Part shown: positions 16,308 to 24,787 of the stretch, piece by piece
Layout of the letters: each line of letters opens with the position of its first letter
Numbering within the stretch: the stretch's first letter is position 1
NCBI GenBank assembly: GCA_902461085.1
Contig: CABPWH010000015.1
Span: forward strand, 1 to 36,825
Direction of reading: 5' to 3'
Source of the DNA: an uncultured Collinsella sp.
GTDB lineage: Bacteria; Actinomycetota; Coriobacteriia; Coriobacteriales; Coriobacteriaceae
DNA length: 36,825 nt
Position numbers and translations under genes: made by a program
The notes under the pieces: model-generated
Seen by the model: only the letters and a program-made list of their open reading frames with translations
Databases searched by the model: none
Told to the model about the DNA's origin: nothing

Positions 16308-16529
16308 ATGAAGACGTTGGGTGACGTTAAGGTGGGCGAGAGCTCCACCATCGTCAAGCTTCACGGTGAGGGTGCGCTTCGCCGCCACCTTATGGACCTG
16401 GGGCTCATCAAGGGCACTTCGTTCAAGGTCGTGAAGGTCGCACCGCTCGGTGATCCGGTCGAGATCAACGTGCGCGGCTATGAGCTTTCCATCCGCAAGG
16501 AGGAGGCGGCCGTCGTCGAGGTCCAGTAA
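16308..16529 (+). CDS. feoA: FeoA family protein, second copy
   Basis: A 73-residue SH3-like FeoA paralogue: KTLGDVKVGESSTIVKLHGE, RRHLMDLGLIKGTSFKVVKV, APLGDPVEINVRGYELSIRK, which are the three conserved FeoA blocks. It is closer to the canonical FeoA than the first copy, because it has the PLGDPVEI segment. Tandem feoA genes before feoB are common in anaerobic Gram-positives. SD GGGGGA is upstream. Confidence 0.92.
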   Translation: MKTLGDVKVGESSTIVKLHGEGALRRHLMDLGLIKGTSFKVVKVAPLGDPVEINVRGYELSIRKEEAAVVEVQ

Positions 16530-16557
16530 GGGCTCGCGGCGTATATTTCTGCAGATA

Positions 16558-16577
16558 AAGTTAGGTATTTCTAACTT
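16558..16577. promoter_or_regulatory. DtxR/IdeR-like box before feoB
   Basis: AAGTTAG (16558-16564) and CTAACTT (16571-16577) form a perfect 7-bp inverted repeat with a 6-nt spacer (TTAGGTATTTCTAA core), similar in style to DtxR-family iron boxes. It lies in the 123-nt feoA-feoB gap, suggesting that feoB has its own iron-regulated promoter. Confidence 0.45.
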
Positions 16578-16652
16578 AATGCAGCAACTTTGAAGCACAT
16601 TATCCAGCCCGTGCGGAGAAAGCAGCGCGGGCACACAAGGAAGAAGGATTGA

Positions 16653-18980
16653 ATGGCGGATTCTCAGATCCATGTCGCACTGGCGGGTAACCCCAACTGC
16701 GGCAAGACCACGCTTTTCAACCTGATCACCGGCGCCAACGGCTACGTTGGCAACTGGCCCGGCGTCACGGTTGAGAAAAAGGAAGCCAAGCTCCTAAGCG
16801 ACAAGAACGTTACCATCACAGACCTCCCTGGCATCTACTCGCTTTCCCCCTACAGCCCCGAGGAGCAGTGCTCGCGCGATTACCTCATGAGCGGCGAGCC
16901 CGATGTTGTCGTTCAGGTCGTCGATGCCACCAACCTCGAGCGTAACCTGTACCTGGCGCTTCAGGTTATCGAGACCGGCCTGCCCGTGGTCGTTGCCCTC
17001 AACATGGCCGACCTGGTCGAGAAGAACGGCGATAAGATCGACACGGACAAGCTTTCCAAGAAGCTCGGTTGCCCGGTCATGATGATCTCGGCTCTTAAGA
17101 ACAAGGGCATCAAGGAACTCTTCGAGCAGGTCAAGAAGTCCGCTGCTTCTAAGGGCCAGGTGCCGGAGCACAAGTTCGATTCCTCCATCGAGGACGTTCT
17201 GGACCACATCGAGAATAACCTGCCTGCGAGCGTTCCCGCCAACAAGCGTCGCTACTACGCGGTCAAACTGTTTGAGCGCGACGCGGACGCCTGCAAGCTC
17301 ATCAACCTCACCAAGGAGAAGGCTGCTCGCGTGGAGGAGCTGGTCGCCCAGTGCGAGCAGGACTGCGACGACGATGCCGAGTCCATCATCACCGGCGAGC
17401 GCTATGGCGTCATCGCGCACATCATCGACGAGTGCCTCACCAAGGCTCCGGCCAAGATGAGCACCTCCGAGAAGATCGACCGCGTGGTTACCAACCGTAT
17501 CCTGGGCTTGCCGATCTTTGTGGTCATCATGTTCTGCGTGTACTACATCGCCGTTTCCACCCTGGGCGGAACGGTGACCGACTTCACCAACGATCAGCTC
17601 TTTGGCACCGACGGTTGGTATGTGCTCGGTCAGGGCCGCGATGCTTACGATGAGGCTGTCGAGGCCGCGGGTGACGACGCCGACTCGGTCGACCCGGCAC
17701 AGTACGGCCCCTATGTCCCGGGTATCACCACCATGGTGCACGACGCCCTCGTGGCGGGTGGCACCGAGGACGGTGGCCTGGTCGATTCGCTGGTCTGCGA
17801 CGGTATCGTTGGCGGCCTGGGCGCCATCTTCGGCTTTGTGCCGCAGATGTTCCTGCTGTTCGTGATGCTGTCCTTCCTGGAGGACTGCGGCTACATGGCC
17901 CGCGTCGCCTTTATCATGGACCGCGTGTTCCGCCGCTTTGGCCTGTCCGGTAAGTCGTTCATCCCCATGCTCGTGTCCTCAGGCTGCGGCGTCCCCGGCG
18001 TCATGGCCACCAAGACCATCGAGAACGAGAAGGACCGCCGCATGACGGTCATGACCACCACGTTCATCCCCTGCGGCGCCAAGCTGCCGATCATCGCCCT
18101 GCTCATGGGCTCCATCATTGGCGATTCTTCCACCACGGCCGCATGGATCAGCCCGCTTTTCTACTTCCTGGGCGTCTTTGCCGTCATCGCCTCGGGCCTC
18201 ATGCTCAAGAAGACCAAGCTCTTCGCCGGCCGTCCGACCCCGTTTGTCATGGAGCTTCCTGCCTACCACTTCCCGGCGATCCGTTCCTGGGCGCTGCACG
18301 TGTGGGAGCGCTGCTGGGCCTTTATCAAGAAGGCCGGCACGGTCATCTTTGCGTCCACCGTCGTCGTTTGGTTCCTCTCCAACTTTGGTAGCTATAACGG
18401 TTCCTTTGGCTTCCTGCCTGCGATGGACGGCATCCCCGAGGAGTTTATGGACTACTCCGTGCTTGCCATGCTGGGCAACCTGGTCGCTTGGATCTTCGCC
18501 CCGCTCGGCTTTAGCACCTGGCAGGCCACCGCGCTGACTGTCTCTGGCCTCGTCGCCAAGGAGAACGTCGTCGCCACCGCCGGCTCGCTGCTGTCCGTCG
18601 CCGACGCGGGCGAGACCGACCCGAGCCTGTGGACCGCGTTTGCCGGCATGTTCCCCACCATGGGCGCTTGCGTTGCCTTCGGCGCCTTCAACCTGCTGTG
18701 CGCTCCGTGCTTTGCCGCCATTGGCACCATCCGCAACCAGATGGATTCCGGCAAGTGGACTGCGATCGCCATCGGCTACGAGTGCGCCTTTGCCTGGGTG
18801 ATCGGCCTGTTCATCAACCAGTTCTACAACCTGCTTGTTCTTGGGCAGTTTGGTATCTGGACGATTGTGGCCATCGTGCTGCTGGTTGCGATGCTCTTCC
18901 AGATCTTCCGTCCCATGCCCAAGCATGCATGGACCGACGAGGACGAGACCAACACTGCTTCCGCCGCAGTTTCCGCTTAA
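16653..18980 (+). CDS. feoB: Ferrous iron transporter FeoB
   Basis: A 775-residue Fe(II) transporter: N-terminal cytosolic G domain, then membrane domain. G-motifs: G1 GNPNCGKT (12-19), G3 DLPG (57-60), G4 NMAD (118-121), and G5-like ISALKNKG. A helical GDI-type region leads to the membrane part, with the two Gate-type segments: FIPMLVSSGCGVPGVMATKT with ENEKDRR, and later LVAKENVVATAGSLL. About ten hydrophobic segments. An acidic loop of roughly 60 residues between the first membrane segment and the rest (GTDGWYVLGQGRDAYDEAVE onward) looks extracytoplasmic. AAGGAAGAAGG precedes the ATG. A strong terminator separates it from the small Cys-rich gene. Confidence 0.97.
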   Translation: MADSQIHVALAGNPNCGKTTLFNLITGANGYVGNWPGVTVEKKEAKLLSDKNVTITDLPGIYSLSPYSPEEQCSRDYLMSGEPDVVVQVVDATNLERNLYLALQVIETGLPVVVALNMADLVEKNGDKIDTDKLSKKLGCPVMMISALKNKGIKELFEQVKKSAASKGQVPEHKFDSSIEDVLDHIENNLPASVPANKRRYYAVKLFERDADACKLINLTKEKAARVEELVAQCEQDCDDDAESIITGERYGVIAHIIDECLTKAPAKMSTSEKIDRVVTNRILGLPIFVVIMFCVYYIAVSTLGGTVTDFTNDQLFGTDGWYVLGQGRDAYDEAVEAAGDDADSVDPAQYGPYVPGITTMVHDALVAGGTEDGGLVDSLVCDGIVGGLGAIFGFVPQMFLLFVMLSFLEDCGYMARVAFIMDRVFRRFGLSGKSFIPMLVSSGCGVPGVMATKTIENEKDRRMTVMTTTFIPCGAKLPIIALLMGSIIGDSSTTAAWISPLFYFLGVFAVIASGLMLKKTKLFAGRPTPFVMELPAYHFPAIRSWALHVWERCWAFIKKAGTVIFASTVVVWFLSNFGSYNGSFGFLPAMDGIPEEFMDYSVLAMLGNLVAWIFAPLGFSTWQATALTVSGLVAKENVVATAGSLLSVADAGETDPSLWTAFAGMFPTMGACVAFGAFNLLCAPCFAAIGTIRNQMDSGKWTAIAIGYECAFAWVIGLFINQFYNLLVLGQFGIWTIVAIVLLVAMLFQIFRPMPKHAWTDEDETNTASAAVSA

Positions 18981-19008
18981 GTCCAAATAAGGATTAACCC
19001 CTTTCACG

Positions 19009-19041
19009 AGCCCGGGTGTCCCAGCGACACTCGGGCTTTTT
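19009..19041 (+). terminator. feoB terminator
   Basis: AGCCCGGGTGTC (19009-19020) pairs with GACACTCGGGCT (19026-19037, one wobble), 5-nt loop, then TTTT. Confidence 0.92.
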
Positions 19042-19096
19042 GGTGGGGGAGATGTGACGTTTCCGCAGATAAAACCGACCAATATAAATCTGTCCC

Positions 19097-19140
19097 TTAT
19101 TGGTAGGTGGAGGATGGGGTAAAGTAAGTTGTGGTTAACT
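19097..19140 (+). promoter_or_regulatory. Putative promoter with feo-type regulator site
   Basis: TTATTG (19097-19102) and TAAAGT (19120-19125) are 17 nt apart. GTGGTTAACT at 19131-19140 is identical to the right-arm core of the feoA site and would cover the transcription start. It implies that the Cys-rich gene is transcribed separately under the same regulator. Confidence 0.5.
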
Positions 19141-19154
19141 AGAGGAGGCTTGCT

Positions 19155-19355
19155 ATGGCACCTATCGATATTGTTGTACTGGCTGTAATCGGTATTGCGT
19201 TTGTCGCCGTGTGCGTGCGCATCTACCGCAAGGGCACCTGCGCCGACTGCGCTCAGGGTGGCGTTTGCACCGGGCATTGCTCCAACAAAAAGACCTGTGC
19301 CGCGCTTAAGGGCGTAGACAAAGTGGCCGAAGACTTGAGCCGCGGTATTCATTAG
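19155..19355 (+). CDS. FeoB-associated Cys-rich membrane protein
   Basis: A 66-residue protein with one N-terminal membrane helix (IDIVVLAVIGIAFVAVCVRI), a short basic stretch, then a Cys cluster (CADCAQGGVCTGHC, later KKTC). This matches the small Cys-rich proteins found beside feoB in many Firmicutes and Actinobacteria. The Cys residues may bind iron or sense redox state, but the function is unproven. GAGGAGG precedes the ATG. Confidence 0.85.
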   Translation: MAPIDIVVLAVIGIAFVAVCVRIYRKGTCADCAQGGVCTGHCSNKKTCAALKGVDKVAEDLSRGIH

Positions 19356-19457
19356 CCGACCGGCGTTTGGGTATGTTTGACTGCGGATGCGGCAGTTGCT
19401 GATACGATAAGTACGTCTGCAAGTGCCGCCGAGCGGCTCAAACGAAAGGAACCCTGT

Positions 19458-21407
19458 ATGGAGTCCTCCGCCTACCCGATGCTCTTTAGCCCGATCAAGG
19501 TCGGTACGACCGAGGTCAAGAACCGCGTCTTTATGCCGCCGGTGTCCACCAACCTGGCCGATCATGGCTATGTGACCGACGACTTGGTCGATCATTACCG
19601 TGCCCGCGCCAAGGGCGGCGTGGGCCTGATCATTACCGAGGTCGTGACGGTCGAGCCCACCTATACCTATCTGCCGGGTGACATGTGCTGCTACGACGAC
19701 ACGTTTATCCCCGGCTGGGAAAAGCTCGCCGCGGCCGTCCACGAGTATGGCTGCAAGATCATGCCGCAGCTCTTCCATCCCGCCTACATGGCCTTTAACA
19801 TTCCGGGCACGCCGCGCCTGATCGCTCCGTCCTTTGTGGGCCCGTCTTACGCCCGCGAGGCACCGCGTCCCATCACGGTCGACGAGATTCACGAGCTCAC
19901 GCATCAGTTTGGCGACGCTGCCGTGCGTATGCAGAAGGCTGGCGTCGATGGCGTTGAAGTCCATGCGGCACACGCCCACGGCATGCTCGGCGGCTTTTTG
20001 ACTCCGCTCTACAACAAGCGTACCGACGAGTACGGCGGCTCGCTCGACGCCCGCATGCGCTTCCTGCTCGAGGTCATCGCCGAGATTCGCGAGCGCTGCG
20101 GCAAGGACTTTATCATCGACGTCCGCATCTCGGGCGATGAGTACACCGATGGCGGCCTGACCCTCAACGACATGATCTACGTCTCGCGTCGCCTGGAGAA
20201 GGCCGGTGTCGACATGATTCATGTGTCGGGCGGTACCACCATCAAGCGCGGCTCCGCGATTCCCGCTGCCGGTACCCAGCAGGCCTCGCACGCCGCCTGC
20301 TCGCGCGAGATTAAAAAGCACGTCAACATTCCCGTCGCCACCGTCGGCCGCATCAACGAGGCCTGGATCGCCGAGGAACTGATCGAGGACGGTGCCGCCG
20401 ACATCTGCATGATGGGCCGCGCCAATCTGTGCGATGCCGAGTTCTGCAACAAGGCCGCTGCCGGCAACGCCGACGACATCCGCCCCTGCATCGGCTGCCT
20501 GCGCTGCCTGAACGGCATCATGTTCGGCAAGCGCATCTCCTGCACCGTCAACCCGGACGTGGAGCGCGACGAGGCTGGCTACGAGCCTGCCGCCGAGGCT
20601 AAGAACGTGCTCGTTGTGGGCGCTGGTCCTGCGGGTATGGAGGCTGCCTACATTGCCGCCAAGCGCGGACACAACGTGGTGCTCGTTGACAAGCAGGATG
20701 AGCCGGGTGGCGAGATGCGCATCGCGGCCGTTCCGCCGGCAAAGCAGGAACTCACCCGCGTGATCAAATATCAGTATCGCCGTCTTGCTGAGGCGGGCGT
20801 GAAGTGCGTATTTGGCACCGAGCTTACTGCCGAGGACATTCAGCGTGACTACGCCGGCTACGAGGTTGTCCTGGCTTATGGCGCCGAGCCCATCGCTCCG
20901 GCCTTCATGCAGGGCTTTAAGCAGGTTATGACGGCCGACGACCTGCTGGGCGGCAAGGCTTTCCCGGGCAAGAAGATCGTCATCGTCGGCGGCGGCACCG
21001 TCGGCTGCGAGACGGCCGATTACCTGGCCCCGTTGGTCAATGACCTCTCGCCGGCCAATCGCGATGTCACCGTCATCGAGATGACCAAGACGCTCGCCGC
21101 CAACGAGGGCGGTGCCGGTCGCGCGGTGCTCATCACGCGCATGCTCTCCAAGGGCGTTCACGTGCTGACCGAGGCCAAGGTGATCGAGATCACCGAGGAC
21201 ACTATCAGCTACGAGAAGGACGGCGAGGTCCACACCATCGCCGGTGCCGATACGCTGGTGCTTGCCATGGGCTATCGTCCCAATACCAAGCTGGCCGACG
21301 ACCTGGCTGCAGCCGGCGTTACCACCCACGTGTTGGGCGATGCCAACAAGTGCGGCAACATCCGCGACGCCATCGGCGATGGCTACAAGGTTGCCTGCGA
21401 GCTCTAG
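19458..21407 (+). CDS. Old yellow enzyme/FadH-type NADH:flavin oxidoreductase with 4Fe-4S cluster
   Basis: A 649-residue flavoprotein of the 2,4-dienoyl-CoA reductase/enoate reductase/trimethylamine dehydrogenase group. Residues 1 to about 340 are the FMN-binding TIM barrel (LFSPIKVGTTEVKNRVFMPP, VEVHAAHAHGMLGGFLTPLY). A 4Fe-4S motif follows: Cys344-x2-Cys347-x2-Cys350-x11-Cys362, the TMADH-like spacing. Then come an FAD site (VLVVGAGPAGMEAA) and an NAD(P)H site (IVIVGGGTVGCETADYL). The usual HxxHGY loop reads HAAHAHG, so the substrate may differ from dienoyl-CoA. Related gut enzymes reduce enoates, bile-acid intermediates or plant compounds; the substrate here is unknown. AAAGGA supports the ATG at 19458 over a longer frame. 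Single-gene unit with a terminator. Confidence 0.88.
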   Translation: MESSAYPMLFSPIKVGTTEVKNRVFMPPVSTNLADHGYVTDDLVDHYRARAKGGVGLIITEVVTVEPTYTYLPGDMCCYDDTFIPGWEKLAAAVHEYGCKIMPQLFHPAYMAFNIPGTPRLIAPSFVGPSYAREAPRPITVDEIHELTHQFGDAAVRMQKAGVDGVEVHAAHAHGMLGGFLTPLYNKRTDEYGGSLDARMRFLLEVIAEIRERCGKDFIIDVRISGDEYTDGGLTLNDMIYVSRRLEKAGVDMIHVSGGTTIKRGSAIPAAGTQQASHAACSREIKKHVNIPVATVGRINEAWIAEELIEDGAADICMMGRANLCDAEFCNKAAAGNADDIRPCIGCLRCLNGIMFGKRISCTVNPDVERDEAGYEPAAEAKNVLVVGAGPAGMEAAYIAAKRGHNVVLVDKQDEPGGEMRIAAVPPAKQELTRVIKYQYRRLAEAGVKCVFGTELTAEDIQRDYAGYEVVLAYGAEPIAPAFMQGFKQVMTADDLLGGKAFPGKKIVIVGGGTVGCETADYLAPLVNDLSPANRDVTVIEMTKTLAANEGGAGRAVLITRMLSKGVHVLTEAKVIEITEDTISYEKDGEVHTIAGADTLVLAMGYRPNTKLADDLAAAGVTTHVLGDANKCGNIRDAIGDGYKVACEL

Positions 21408-21441
21408 TCAACCCCTTTGCACCAATCGATTGCAAAAAGCG

Positions 21442-21480
21442 GCGGCTGCCCTGTGTGTTGGGCAGCCGCTGCCTGCGTTT
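21442..21480 (+). terminator. Terminator after the flavoprotein gene
   Basis: GCGGCTGCCC (21442-21451) pairs with GGGCAGCCGC (21460-21469), 10 bp with an 8-nt loop. A weak T-run (GTTTTG) follows 8 nt later. It also faces the convergent gntR remnant. Confidence 0.7.
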
Positions 21481-21506
21481 TGCCAAAGAAAGATTATTGT
21501 CGGGCC

Positions 21507-21895
21507 CTAAATGCCTTTTGCTTCTGCTCCCTCCGCAATCATGTTGCGGTTGTACACCAGATGCAAATACATCGCGTCGTGCGCGGCGGTGGGATTGCGC
21601 GCGGCGATGGCGTCGGCCACATCGCGGTGCATGCGGATAGTTTCCTCGACGAGCTTTTTGCCGGTCACGTCGATAAAGAGGGGGACGGATGCCTTGAACA
21701 CGCCCATTAGGCGGGGAACGACGAGGTTTCCGGAGCTCTCGGCAATGGCATTGTGGAACGCGGTGTCGGCGGCGGAGTAATCCTCACCGGCCTCGGCCAG
21801 GCGCTCGGATTCGTCGCAGAGCTCTTTGATACAGACGACCTGGTCGTTGGTTGCGTGCTCGGCCGCCATGCGTGCTATCTGCGGCGGTGCCACGG
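21507..21895 (-). pseudogene. GntR-family regulator remnant: FCD ligand domain only
   Basis: The reading frame ending at 21507 encodes the C-terminal FCD domain of a FadR-subclass GntR regulator: IARMAAEHATNDQ, then DTAFHNAIAESSGN (a metal/ligand-binding Asp and His) and HRDVADAIAARNPTAAHDAMYLHL. The winged-helix DNA-binding half is missing. Upstream of about 21895 the frame runs antisense through a gluconate-permease fragment, so the first residues of the open frame are not regulator sequence. It looks like a deletion that removed the 5' half of this gene together with most of the divergent permease gene. It cannot bind DNA in the usual way. The breakpoint is approximate (21880-21900). Confidence 0.75.
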
Positions 21896-22047
21896 CCCTC
21901 TCGCACGTCAACGATGCCGGTTTTTGGATGTGCTCCTCGTTCCTGGAGATTGACGAGAAGACCACCCTCAAGTCATGGACCGTTATGGAGACGCTCATCG
22001 GCCTTTCGGGTCTTGCCTGCGCCCTGGTGATTTCGTTCTTCGCCTAG
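21889..22047 (+). pseudogene. Gluconate permease (GntP family) remnant, last ~50 codons
   Basis: The frame ending with the TAG at 22045-22047 encodes GATALSHVNDAGFW, then LKSWTVMETLIGLSGLACAL, which is the characteristic C-terminal end of GntP/GntT gluconate:H+ symporters. Nothing of the remaining protein (normally about 440 residues) is present; the preceding DNA is the regulator remnant on the other strand. There is no start codon or SD belonging to it. Together with the regulator and the dehydratase it points to a former gluconate or sugar-acid operon. Confidence 0.78.
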
Positions 22048-22154
22048 TTCGCGTAGCTAAGCATCTTCCGCCGAGTGCATCGCTCGGTACCCATTTCACC
22101 TGATTCATTAACCAACGATTGGTACAACCGTTCAAACCAAAAGAGGAGAGCATT

Positions 22155-23934
22155 ATGGACGAGAAGACCAAGGCACAGATTCAGCAGGAGGCAGCCGACT
22201 TGGTTGCCAAGCTGCAGCCGCGTTCCGGCAAGTTTCGCACCATCAGCCCCGAGATGGACCCGCTGCGTCTGGGCTCTGGCTGGTCCATCGAAGATCTGGA
22301 CAAGCCGCAGGTCATTATCGAGTCGACGTTCGGCGACTCGCACCCGGGTTCTGCCGGTCTGTTTGAGTTGGTCGAGGAGGTCCGTGCCGGCGTTGCCGAG
22401 GCTGGCGGTCACGGTGCCCGTTACTTCTGCACCGATATCTGTGACGGCGAGGCCCAGGGCCACGACGGCATTAACTACTCGCTGCCCAGCCGCGACATGA
22501 TCGCCAACATGATCGAGATTCATGCCAAGGCCACCCCGTTCGACGCCGGCGTCTTTGTCGCCAGCTGCGATAAGGGCCTGCCTGCGAACCTCATGGCCAT
22601 GGGCCGCATCAACATCCCCTCCATCGTCGTTACCGGCGGCGTCATGGATGCCGGCCCCGATCTGTTGACCCTGGAGCAGCTCGGCGCGATTTCTGCCCGC
22701 TACGAGCGCGGCGAGATCTCCCGCGAGGAACTTGAGTTTGCCAAGCACAACGCATGCCCCAGCTGCGGCGCCTGCTCCTTTATGGGCACCGCGTCGACCA
22801 TGCAGGTTACCGCCGAGGCCCCTGGGCCTTATGCTCCCTGGCACGGCCCTGCTGCCCGCCACCAGCTCCGACCTGCGTGAGTTTGCGCGCGAGGCCGGCC
22901 GCCAGTCCGTGTGGCTCTCCGAGCACAACCTGTGCCCCCGCGACATCGTGACCAAGGAGTCTTTCGAGAACCTCATCATGGTCCACGGCGCCATTTCGGG
23001 TTCCACCAACTCGCTGCTGCATATTCCTGCTATCGCCCGCGAGTTTGGCATCGAGATGTCCGCCGACGACTTCGACCGCCTGCACCGTGGCGCCCACTAC
23101 CTGCTCAACGTTCGCCCCGCAGGCGAGTGGCCGGCGCAGTTCTTCTACTATGCAGGTGGCGTGCCGCGCATCATGGAGGAGATCAAGTCGATGCTCCACC
23201 TCGATGTCATGACCGTCACCGGCAAGACCCTCGGCGAAAACCTCGAGGACCTTAAGAACAACGGCTACTACGAGAAGTGCGGCCGCTACTTGGAGAAGTG
23301 GAACCTCAAGCGCGAGGACATCATTCGCCCGTTTGACCAGGCCTTCGGCACCGACGGTTCCATCGCCATCCTCCACGGCAATCTTGCCCCCGAGGGCGCG
23401 GTCGTCAAGCACACCGTCGTTCCGCGCGAGATGTTCCAGGCTACGCTCAAGGCCCGTCCGTTCGACTGCGAGGAGGACGCCATTCACGCCGTCCTGACGC
23501 ATGAGGTCAAGCCCGGCGATGCCGTTATCATTCGCTACGAGGGTCCCAAGGGTTCCGGAATGCCCGAGATGTTCTACACCACTGAGGCTATCGCCAGCGA
23601 TCCCGAGCTGGGTGCGAGCATTGCCCTGATCACCGATGGCCGCTTCTCCGGCGCCTCCAAGGGCCCGGCTATCGGTCACGTTTCGCCCGAGGCTGCCGTG
23701 GGCGGCCCGATTGCCCTGATCGAGGAAGGTGATCTGATCCAGATCAACATCCCCGAGCGCTCGCTGTCCATCGTGGGCATCGCCGGCAAGGAGATGGAGC
23801 CGGCTGAGGTCGACGCCGTCCTGGCCGAGCGCCGAGCCGCTTGGAAGCCCAAGGCTAATCGCTATACCTCCGGCACGCTCAAGTTCTTTACCGAGCATGC
23901 AGTTTCCGCCATTCAGGGTGGCTATATGGAGTAG
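22155..23934 (+). pseudogene. IlvD/Edd-family dehydratase with a single-base frameshift
   Basis: Dihydroxy-acid/sugar-acid dehydratases remove water from 2,3-dihydroxy acids with an Fe-S cluster. Both halves are well conserved: CDGEAQGHDGINYSLPSRD, ASCDKGLPANLMAMGRINIP and ACPSCGACSFMGTASTMQV (three cluster Cys), then LREFAREAGRQSVW and, near the end, TDGRFSGASKGPAIGHVSPE and GSGMPEM. At 22819-22822 (CCCC) one extra C throws the first frame out; the original reading TAEALGLMLPGTALLPATSSDL resumes in the next frame. Without that base the product would be about 592 residues, close to family length. AGAGGAGAG precedes the ATG. Next to gluconate-permease and GntR remnants, a sugar-acid substrate is as likely as the branched-chain amino-acid pathway. 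A sequencing indel is possible. Confidence 0.85.
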
Positions 23935-24060
23935 CGCCCATGCGCATCAAATATCTCCTCTCATAGATGTGCGGCACAAAGAGCCCCGAGCCACGTCACC
24001 GGGGCGCGTTGTTCAGCGCCGCCGGGGCGCTCCACTCAAACGACAAGAGACGTCTTACGC

Positions 24061-24102
24061 AAGCGCCCGTGTCCGTGGATAAAACCACGGGCGTGGGCGC
24101 TT
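24061..24102. terminator. Long hairpin between convergent genes
   Basis: Bases 24061-24078 pair fully with 24085-24102 (18 bp including three G-T pairs, 6-nt loop with AAAA). It lies between the dehydratase and the convergent ArsC-like gene and probably stops transcription from both sides, though T-runs are weak. A 6-bp GCCCCG/CGGGGC hairpin also lies at 23983-24005. Confidence 0.65.
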
Positions 24103-24121
24103 CACTTTATTCCCAGCCGCT

Positions 24122-24463
24122 TTATTCCCAGCCCTTCCGCACGTCAGGCTCGTAGCCAACGGTTGCCTGGCGGCCGTTGCGAACGATGGGCTCACGAAGA
24201 ATCTGCTGGTTATCGAGCACCTTTTCGAACTTCTGGTCGGCAGCAAGATACTGTACGAGCGCAACCGTGTCGGCATCTTTCGCCTTTGGATCGATCACAG
24301 CGTCGATCCCGCCGACGGCGCGCGCCACGCTTTCGAGCTCGCCTTTGCTCATCCCCTTTTCCTTCAAGTCGATGAACTGGAACTTCACACGACGTTCCTT
24401 GAAATAGCGCTGCGCCTTCTTAGTATCGAAGCTTTTCTTCGTGCCGAATATCTGGATGTTCAT
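24122..24463 (-). CDS. ArsC/Spx/YffB-family protein lacking the redox Cys
   Basis: A 113-residue thioredoxin-fold protein of the ArsC/Spx family. The N-terminus reads IFGTKKSFDTKKAQRYFKER, where the family normally has a catalytic Cys in the Y-x-x-x-x-C-x-T-x-x-K-A position; here that residue is Ser. The remaining landmarks are present (FIDLKEKGMSKGEL, LREPIVRNG, GYEPDVRKGW). YffB-like members are poorly understood, and the Cys-to-Ser change argues against arsenate reductase or disulfide-switch activity. A transcription-factor-type role as in Spx (RNA polymerase binding) is possible but unproven. GAAGGCGG lies before the ATG. Confidence 0.83.
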   Translation of the reverse strand: MNIQIFGTKKSFDTKKAQRYFKERRVKFQFIDLKEKGMSKGELESVARAVGGIDAVIDPKAKDADTVALVQYLAADQKFEKVLDNQQILREPIVRNGRQATVGYEPDVRKGWE

Positions 24464-24747
24464 ACGTACCGCCTTCGCTCAATTCTCGTCCGTCCATGAT
24501 TCGACAAGGGAGCCGAGCAAAAACAGAGCAGGCGGAGATGGAGGAGGACGGCGACCGACCGTCGGCAAGAGTCGGCCGGATCGGACTGGCGCCCAGCGCG
24601 CGCCGGCGACACGCTCGCAGCTGCACACATAGCCGATGTACAAGCTCGCCGCGGCGTTCCCTCGCCCCGCGGTGTGGCGATAGAGAAGCACGCCACCCGT
24701 CAACGATGGCGCCTCGGTGAAGAAAATCAACGTCTGGGTTACATCCC

Positions 24748-24776
24748 TTGAAAGGGGCGAAGACGGCTGCTAGAAT
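24748..24776 (+). promoter_or_regulatory. Strong sigma-A-type promoter for the efflux operon
   Basis: TTGAAA (24748-24753) and TAGAAT (24771-24776) with a 17-nt spacer, close to consensus. The next gene starts at 24984, so the leader is about 200 nt. The gap from 24464 to this promoter shows no supportable gene. Confidence 0.72.
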
Positions 24777-24787
24777 ACCTCCCCGCT

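Noticed and set aside
17979..21329. A 1116-residue minus-strand frame opposite feoB and the flavoprotein
   Set aside because: Same reason: a shadow frame crossing two genes, a terminator and promoters, with no motif.
22048..22154. GntR operator before the dehydratase (ACCAACGATTGGT, GGTACAACC)
   Set aside because: Short imperfect palindromes only; no second copy to support them, and the cognate regulator is truncated.
24464..24740. Small ORFs on both strands in the gap before the efflux promoter
   Set aside because: They are rich in Arg, Ser and Pro, overlap each other in opposite directions and lack ribosome binding sites.
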